DNA from: Dermacentor variabilis
Taxonomy: Eukaryota > Arthropoda > Arachnida > Ixodida > Ixodidae
Assembly: GCF_050947875.1 (NCBI RefSeq)
Contig: NC_134572.1
Span: 158,307,105 to 158,371,104 of the forward strand
Direction of reading: 5' to 3'
Length of the DNA: 64,000 nt
In this document: piece after piece, positions 58,375-64,000 of the stretch
Numbering within the stretch: the first letter of the stretch is position 1
Layout: the number at the start of each line of letters is the position of its first letter
The notes under the pieces: generated by a model
Seen by the model: the letters and a program-made list of their open reading frames with translations, nothing else
Told to the model about the DNA's origin: nothing
Databases searched by the model: none
Translations under genes and position numbers: made by a program

Positions 58375-58651
58375 AGGAGTACAAGCAATCTGTTTGCGGG
58401 AGTAGAAAAACTCGGCTTGGGGGGGAGTAGAAGTGATCGGTTTGGAGGAGTGCGATTACCCCTGTGGGGAGAGTATTAGCACTCTCTGGAAGAGTACTAG
58501 CACTCCCTTGCGGTGGAGTAACGAAACACTGTCAGGAGGAGTTGCCCTACTCTTGCGCAAAGAGGGTCGATCTACTCTCTAAAAGAGTGAAATATGGGAC
58601 AAGCAGTTACGCCCTCAAAAAGAGTGCCCGGAACTCTTTGTTTTTAGAGTG
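58375..58651. repeat. Subterminal array of about eleven 22-26-bp units
   Basis: Successive units begin with GGAGTA or GAGT(A/G), for example GGAGTAGAAAAACTCGGCTT, GGAGTAGAAGTGATCGGTTT and GAGTACTAGCACTCCCTT, with a spacing of about 24 bp up to the right TIR. Many units are themselves weakly palindromic (AGTGC...GCACT-like). Confidence 0.75.
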
Positions 58652-58653
58652 TA

Positions 58654-59895
58654 GATGCTGACTGGCGAACCGGAACTCTTGTTCCCTTGTCCGGTTATTT
58701 ATAATTATCTTTGTCTTCTGCATATTAATCTGTAACCCCACTCTACTACTCTCTCTGTTAAGGTCCTCAATCATTTGTTGCAACTCGTCCTCAGGGTAGC
58801 TCAACAGGACGATGCCATCTGCAAATAGAAGGTTGCTGAGATATTCGCTGTTGCTCCTTACTCCTAAGCTTTCCCAGTTTAATAGCTTCAGCACGAGCTG
58901 AATAGTATTGGAGAGTTTTTGTCTCCTCATCTGACCCCTTTCTTTATAGGTATTTTCCTACTTTTCTTGTGGACAATTAAGGTAGCTGCGGAATCTCTCT
59001 CTGTAGATACTTTCCTACATATTTACGTAATCGTCCTGCACTCCTTGATTACTTAATGTCTCTATCACTGCTGGTGTCTCTACTGAATAAAATGTATTTT
59101 CGTAATCTACGAAAGCCATATAGAGAGGCTAATTGCACCCTGCAGATTTCTCGATTATCTGATTGATGACATGGATGTGATCCATTGTAGAATATCCCTT
59201 CCTCAACCAGCCTATTCCCTTGGTTGACTGAAGTCAAGTGTTGCTCTTATTCTATTGGAGATTATCTTGGTTAATATTTCATACAATACTGGAAGTAAGC
59301 TAATGGGCTCATGATTTTTCAATTCTTTAACGTCTCTCTTTCTGTGGATTAGTATAATGTTGGCAGTCTTCCAGTTCTCTGGGACCCTTCAAGTCGGTAG
59401 ACAGTTCGTATTAAGGGCGCCAATTTCGCAAGTAGTATCTCTCCTCCATCTTTGAATAAATCGACTGGTACTACATCTTCTCCTGCCGCTTTTCCCCGTT
59501 TCATGTCTTGCAAAGCACTTGTAACCTCATCGCTAGTTATAAAAGGCTCCTCTGTAACCTGCTCATTACTACTTCGAATGGAGATATCGTGGCTGATTTG
59601 GGTACTGTACAAGTCAGTATAAAATTCTTCCGGTGCTTTTATTATATCTTCGAGATTGTTGATGATATTATCCTGCTTATCTTTGAGTGAATACATCTTG
59701 GTTTGTCCTATGTCAAGTTACCTTCACAGTGATATCCCGCTGCGTCCACTTTTACTGCTCCCTTACTCTTTCTGAGGTTATAATTTCGAATATCCCTTAT
59801 TTTCCCCTTCTTGATCAGTTTTGAAGCTCCACGAATTCTATCTGATATATTGAGTTGGACACTTTACTTCTTTGTCGTTTTTTTATAAGGTCCTT
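58654..59895 (-). pseudogene. RTE-type LINE reverse transcriptase remnant (5' half)
   Basis: 59696-59349 carries an E-V-T-S-A-L-Q-D-M-K-R-G-K-A-A-G block; the next pieces, in other frames, follow the RT order. At 58930-58654 the catalytic F-A-D-D box reads F-A-D-G, so one aspartate is lost, followed by R-V-G-L-Q-I-N-M-Q-K-T-K. The part before 59696 (to 59895) has endonuclease-RT linker sequence. Several frameshifts. Confidence 0.75.
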
Positions 59896-59917
59896 TGTTA
59901 CTTAGGAGAACTTACCT

Positions 59918-60234
59918 GCTGGTTGCCTTGGTGCTGTGGGAGGCGTGTCTGCGGAAGCACGAATCCCAACATAAAAACGTAACGCTTCTTTATTCGACTA
60001 ACGATGGCAGCGGACGGGCATACCAACGCTACGTTCGTCCCAGTAGCGGAAGGTAGAAGGCGGTCTTCCTCAGCCAGGCAGCCTGTTTTATAGCCACCGT
60101 CGGTGACGCATACTCGGGTGACGTGGCGGTGGCGCTATGTTTTATCGACCCTGCAGTCCAGCGTGCAGCTGTATTATGCTGGGCCAGATGATAAGAAGAC
60201 GCAGGGTGCGCAGAAATGTGCGCAGAGTGTGTCG
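59918..60234 (-). repeat. 3' LTR of the CsRn1-like element
   Basis: Lies between the poly-G tract (60235-60250) and LINE sequence. On the minus strand it contains AATAAAGAAGCG at about 59981-59992, a fitting poly(A) signal. The 5' LTR is outside the window, so the ends are estimates. Confidence 0.6.
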
Positions 60235-60250
60235 CCCCCCCCCCCCCCCC
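60235..60250 (-). other. Polypurine tract as a run of 16 G
   Basis: Sixteen consecutive C on the plus strand, that is a G16 run next to the 3' LTR in the element's orientation. It is in the right place for the polypurine primer. The run length may be a sequencing estimate. Confidence 0.65.
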
Positions 60251-60403
60251 GCGGTGTGGAGAGCCCTCATGAAAAATCTTGGCAGCGTACGCAACGTCCG
60301 CTGCGTGTAGTGACAGAAGCAGGCTGCTATGTCGGCGGTCGTGGATGGACGTCTGTGGGTGTACTGGTATTCCTTGGTTCAGCGGAATCGGTGTAGGCCG
60401 GCT

Positions 60404-61384
60404 TCAGCCGGTCGATAGAGACGCGGACGGCGTTCCCTTTAATGTGCAGGGTGAAGGTTTTGTCGTCGCGACGGAGAACTGGGTAGGGTCCGCTGTAAGG
60501 TGGCTGTAAAGGCCGGCGGACGGTGTCGTCGCGGAGAAAAGTGTGCGAGCACGTGCCAGATCCTTGAAGACGATGGGGGCGGTCTTACCGTGGTGAGCTG
60601 CAGGTGACGGGCGGAGGCCAGCGATGGTGCGTCGGAGCCGGGCGATGAAATCCGTGGGATCTGACGTCGCGGTGGTGGATGGTGGTGCAGCCAAAAATTC
60701 GCCTGGGAGACGGAGGGGTTCCCCGTAGACGAGCTCTGCGGGTGTAGCCTGAATGTCGGGCTTGAAGGTGGCGCGAAGACCTAGGGTGACGGCTGGGATG
60801 GCCAGGCCAGGTTGAGTCCAGGTGGCACATGATGGCTGCTTTGAACATTCGGTGGAAACGTTCGTTCATCCCGTTGGCGAATGGGTGGTAGCTGGTGGTC
60901 CGCGAGCGTTCGAACCCGATGGTCAGCCCGAGCAGCCGGAAAAGGTGCGATTCGAACTGTCGTCCTTGGTCGATGGTGACGCGGCGAGGGGGCCCGAAGC
61001 GGGCAATCCAGCCGGCGAACAAGGCCGAGGCGACGTCTTCCGCAGTGATCCCTCGAGAGGCCATGCCTCAGGCCATCGAGTGTACCGATCGATGGCGGTG
61101 AGGCAGTAGCGATAGCGTCCAGCTGGAGGCAAGCGCACCATGATATCAAGGTGGACGTGTTGAAACCGACCAGAGGTCTGGGGGAATGCGCCGAGTGGTG
61201 AAGAGACATGCCTGGTGACTTTAGCGCGCTGGCATTGAATGCAGGAGCGTGCCCAGGTGCGGCAATCCCGCTGCATGGAGGGCCAGATACAGCGGTCAGC
61301 CACGAGGCGTGCAGAGGCGCGTATGCCGGGATGGCTGAGATTATGTAGCTGGTTAAAGAGGCCACGGCGATGGGAAAGGGGCAC
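60404..61384 (-). pseudogene. Integrase, frameshifted, CsRn1-like
   Basis: The first frame (61384 to about 61060) has the zinc finger: H-N-L-S-H-P-G then C-I-Q-C, all four ligands present. It then has the start of the catalytic core (H-L-D-I, first aspartate). The frame changes near 61060-61070, and the core continues to about 60890 with T-I-D-Q-G-R-Q-F-E-S (second aspartate) and N-G-M-N-E-R-F-H-R (glutamate). A further frame change near 60840 precedes the C-terminal part to about 60404. The catalytic triad is intact but not in one frame. Confidence 0.8.
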
Positions 61385-61435
61385 GTAAGGCCTTCTTCGT
61401 GCTGTTGATATGTCGCAGTAGATATTCTTTGTCGA

Positions 61436-62143
61436 TTATGATATGGGCACTTGCTGCAGCTGTAGCGAGGACCCGCCCTTAAGAAGCTCCTGCAGTTCAG
61501 CGTCCGTAGTCTGAGCCTCGGCGAGGACATCAGCTGTTATCTGCGAAGGGCTAATAGCTGCCACGCGTGAAAGCGCGTCGGCGACCACGTTGTCCTTCCC
61601 GCTGACATGTTGGATGTCGGTGGTAAACTGGGCGATGAACGAGAGCTGGTTCTGCTGGACTGGCGGGAGTTTGTCGCGGCGCTGAGAGAAGGCGTCGGTC
61701 AGAGGTTTATGGTCGGTGTAGATAGTGCAGTGTTGTGCTTCGAGAATGTGGCGAAAGTGCTGAACTGCTTCGTATATCGCCAGAAGTTCTCTGTAGTAAG
61801 CTGGCGAACTCGACGGCGCGGGGGTCGTGGTTTCGTCGGTGGGACTGGCCGCAGAAGGGGTCGTTTGGCGAGCCGAGAGTTTCTTGGAGAAGAACGCCAA
61901 GGGATGCCAGGTGTTGTCTACGTGCTGAATAAGGGCGGCGCCTACGGCGATGCTAGAGGCGTCCGTGAAGAGCCCCAAGGGAGCGTCTGGCACAGCATGG
62001 GAGAGAAGTGTGGCGGTGCAAAGAGCAGCTTTGAATTTTTCGAAAAGTTCCGTTAAAGCCGGTGTCCACGTGACGGGTTGGTTTCCTCGTCGACCAGCCA
62101 AGGCATCATGGAGGGGAGCCTGGTAGTCGGAGGCGTGTGGCAA
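61436..62143 (-). pseudogene. RNase H domain, CsRn1-like element
   Basis: An open frame with all four acidic positions visible: F-T-D-A-S-S, Y-Y-R-E-L-L-A-I-Y, I-Y-T-D-H-K-P-L and V-V-A-D-A-L-S. An inserted low-complexity stretch rich in threonine, serine and proline (P-S-A-A-S-P-T-D-E-T-T-T) sits between the first and second. It continues from the reverse transcriptase after a break near 62150. Confidence 0.85.
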
Positions 62144-62160
62144 GAAACGCCTCTAAAAGT

Positions 62161-63108
62161 TCAGCATGCCGAGGAAACGCCGAAGGTCTTTAGCGGTGGT
62201 TGTTGACTGTAATTTTGCATGTCTGAGATGCGTTGAGGTAAGGGTCGAGTTCCCTCTGATGAGACTTCATGGCCGGGGAATTGGGCGACTGAAGCGCCAA
62301 GCGTGCTTTTTGGGACATTGACGAGTAAGCCGTGGTCATCGAGGCGTTGGAAAAGCAGACGAAGGTGCTTGTGGTATTCGTCGGTGTTGCGGGAAAAGAG
62401 CAATATTTCGTCAAGATAGACGAAGCAGAAGTCGAGGCCGCGGACGACTTCGATAAAGCGTTGAAAGGTTTGTCCAGCGTTCCTCAGGCCAAAGCTCATG
62501 AAGGGAAACTCGAACAAGCCGAAAGGAGTAATAGTTGCAGTTTTCGTGACGTCGTCCGGATTGACGGGTATCTGCGTGTAGGCCTTGACCAAGTCTAGCA
62601 CGGAAAAAACGTGGGAGCCCGAAATGCAATGGGCCAAGTCCTGTATGTGGTGAACGGGGTACCTGCCCGGAATTGTGCGGGCGTTGAGGGTACGGTAGTC
62701 CCCACAGGGCCGCCAGCCTTCGGTCTTCTTAGGGACGAGGTGAAGTGGCGAGGCCCATGGGCCGTTGGAGCGGCGGGCGATTACCTCCCGGAGCATGGCT
62801 TCGAACTCTGCTTTGGCTATGCGCATGCGGTCCGGGGCAAGGCGACGGGCGCGACAGAAAACCGGGGGGCCTGGGGTGGTCCGGATGTAGTGCAAGGTGG
62901 TGTGCTGCACGTCGCGTGGCAACCCGCTGGGGCGCGTCAAACCGGGAAATTCGGCGAGGATTGCGTGGTACGGTGAATTATGTTCAACACTGAGCACTTC
63001 GATGCTTGGCTGGTGGGTAGTCGTTCGCTGTCCTGGCGCAGAATGTGCTGTTGTCGCGTCGATGAGACGCTCGTTGCGGCAGTCGGGAAGGAGGATGTAG
63101 TGCGCCAA
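62161..63108 (-). pseudogene. Reverse transcriptase, CsRn1-like element
   Basis: The frame covers the RT fingers and palm (W-A-S-P-L-H-L-V-P-K-K; F-S-V-L-D-L-V-K-A-Y with motif A). The catalytic box reads Y-L-D-E instead of Y-L-D-D, a change of the second aspartate. It is open upstream into the protease without an ATG, as expected for a polyprotein. It ends by a frame change near 62160-62200, before the thumb-RNase H junction. Confidence 0.85.
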
Positions 63109-63400
63109 AAAGTCTGAGCCGATGATTGCCTCTGTGACGTCCGCGATGACAAAATTCCAATGAACGTCACGGGGAATGTTTTTCAGCTGGACGTGCAGGC
63201 GGAGCGAGCCGTAAGTTTTGATAGTGGACCGGTTTGCCGCGCTGAGCTCGAAAGACGTAGAAGGACGGGGACCTTGAAGGTGGGCTCGCGGGTAGCAGCA
63301 AATGTCGCAACCGCTGTCGACAAGAAACCGCTGCTTTGTAATTTGGTCGGTGACGAAGATGCGACGGCCTCCAGGTTGGCAGCTCGCATCCGTGGCTACG
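63100..63400 (-). pseudogene. Retropepsin-like protease, CsRn1-like element
   Basis: In the frame leading into the reverse transcriptase, R-F-L-V-D-S-G-C-D-I-C-C holds the D-S-G catalytic triad typical of this group. It is followed by a stretch ending in A-I-I-G-S-D-F-L-A-H. Both fit a retroviral-type aspartic protease. No break seen inside this piece. Confidence 0.75.
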
Positions 63401-63449
63401 AGCTGCCGTTGGCGTTTCCCTGATTTCTAGCGGAGCAGGGTGGTCTACA

Positions 63450-63998
63450 TTACCGTGCTCTGTCCCCGAAGCGTCTATGGTAGTAACACCGATCGTCGTC
63501 ACCAGGCTGCTGCGACGGGGTGGTGTTCTGGCCATGGCTTTGCGAGTGGCGTATCGGCAAGTGTTGATCCAGGCGTCGTTGAATGGAGCTGAGCTGTCGG
63601 TTGATGTCGTCGATACGCCGCGCAAGCTCTATGGTGTTCAGCGGTGCGGCGACAGCCTGGACGGTGGGCGACAACGGCGGCAAAGAGACCGCGATGACGC
63701 GATCAGCGATCCCGGCGAGTTGGTCGAGAGGTAGCGTAAGCTGAGCCTGCAGAATCGCCTGGACGTGCTGTGGAAGTCGTTGAAGCCAAAGTGCTCGCAG
63801 TAAGGAATCCTGGACTTCCATGTTGCCCGCGAGAGCACGCATGTGGCGGAGGAGCTGCGAAGGCTTGGGCTCGGCAAGTTCTGCGGACTGAAGTTGTCGC
63901 ACCTTCTGGTCTTCCGAGGGTGACAGGCGGCGAATGAGTTCCGTCTTGAGATCTTCGTAAAGGTTGGCCGTTGGTGTGTTGGCAAGGATATCCCGGAT
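63450..63998 (-). pseudogene. gag C-terminal half, CsRn1-like, stop in the zinc motif
   Basis: Open from the window edge to 63450 on the minus strand, with P-S-Q-L-L-R-H-M and L-L-R-A-L-W-L-Q-R-L-P typical of the CsRn1-type capsid. The last residues, C-Y-Y-H-R-R-F-G-D-R-A-R, are the first half of a C-H-C-C zinc motif. An in-frame TAA at 63452-63450 stops it, and C-R-P-P-C, the second half, follows in the same frame. Confidence 0.8.
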
Positions 63999-64000
63999 CT

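Larger units (their letters stand above)
55254..58651. mobile_element. 3.4-kb TA-flanked DNA element with CACTCTAAAAAC ends
   Basis: Left end CACTCTAAAAACTAGGGAGG at 55254; right end, read in reverse, CACTCTAAAAACAAAGAGTT. TA lies directly outside each end (55252-55253 and 58652-58653), and the LINE sequence resumes in order, so TA is the target duplication. This fits Tc1/mariner-like or other TA-targeting elements. No transposase is recognised; it is probably non-autonomous or carries unrelated DNA. The right 280 bp is an array of about 24-bp units. Confidence 0.8.
54650..59895 (-). mobile_element. RTE-type LINE split by a DNA element
   Basis: Minus-strand LINE sequence occupies 54650-55251 (3' part, with a GATGATGATGCC-like tail at about 54650) and 58654-59895 (5' part). 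The two halves are interrupted by the element at 55254-58651. The reading order continues across the insertion, and the LINE is in contact with the Ty3/gypsy LTR at its 5' side (about 59918). It is related to, but not the same copy as, 27016-28585. Confidence 0.8.
59918..64000 (-). mobile_element. Ty3/gypsy retrotransposon, CsRn1-like, truncated by window edge
   Basis: Minus-strand order gag, protease, reverse transcriptase, RNase H and integrase, then a 3' LTR. The 5' LTR and gag start lie beyond 64000. The gag C-H-C-C-type zinc motif and the wording of the integrase zinc finger recall the CsRn1/Kabuki group. It sits directly against the 5' side of the RTE-type LINE. GC content is higher than in the surroundings. 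Confidence 0.85.

Noticed and set aside
60822..62976. Plus-strand open frames in the GC-rich right end
   Set aside because: They are antisense shadows of the CsRn1-like integrase, RNase H and reverse transcriptase.
1..64000. CRISPR array, bacterial operon or integrated prophage
   Set aside because: No regular direct repeats with spacers, no gene packing, and introns and retroelements throughout.

Overview
The window reads as intergenic and intronic DNA from a hard tick, probably a metastriate ixodid. That placement is an inference from four signs. One is several copies of a tRNA-derived SINE that matches my memory of the ixodid family Ruka. Another is non-LTR and Ty3/gypsy retroelements of the kinds common in tick genomes. 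The third is genes split by GT-AG introns, and the fourth is a small secreted four-disulfide peptide typical of tick gene families. There is no bacterial-style gene packing, CRISPR array or rRNA.

Only two host genes can be supported well. The first (9758-10391, +) is a two-exon gene for a 73-residue secreted WAP-type peptide, with a TATA box at 9691 and a poly(A) signal at 10380. The second (45595-53173, +) is a three-exon gene for a 315-residue secreted leucine-rich-repeat protein. Its splice junctions are in phase and its first intron (5.4 kb) is full of mobile elements. A short divergent open frame (45217-45504, -) upstream of it is a weak candidate.

The rest is largely transposon sediment, often nested. 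From left to right: a 1-kb terminal-inverted-repeat (TIR) element (38-1021, second copy in reverse at 48431-49572); a solo LTR and a decayed Ty3/gypsy element (2752-7790, -); a better-preserved Ty3/gypsy element with short LTRs (13152-18261, +); a 5'-truncated LINE with RNase H (about 19596-21762, +); a Tc1/mariner C-terminal remnant (about 24.0-24.3 kb); a 128-bp near-perfect palindrome (24923-25050); SINEs; an RTE-type LINE (27016-28585, -); a LINE inserted at 30836-33194 with a 15-bp target duplication inside an older CAGGGT-ended repeat; a hAT-like element (40399-44254) carrying a nested LINE and SINE; and an RTE-type LINE (about 54650-59895, -) split by a 3.4-kb TA-flanked DNA element. 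The right edge holds a CsRn1-like Ty3/gypsy element (59918 to beyond 64000, -) next to the same LINE.

All retroelement reading frames I examined carry frameshifts, stops or changed catalytic residues, so none looks autonomous as read here. The most unusual material is the set of non-coding mobile families: the 1-kb TIR element and the 134-145-bp MITE nested in one copy of it, the long palindrome, and the TA-flanked element whose right end is an array of about eleven 24-bp GGAGTA units. Boundaries marked 'about' come from eye alignment. No database search was possible.
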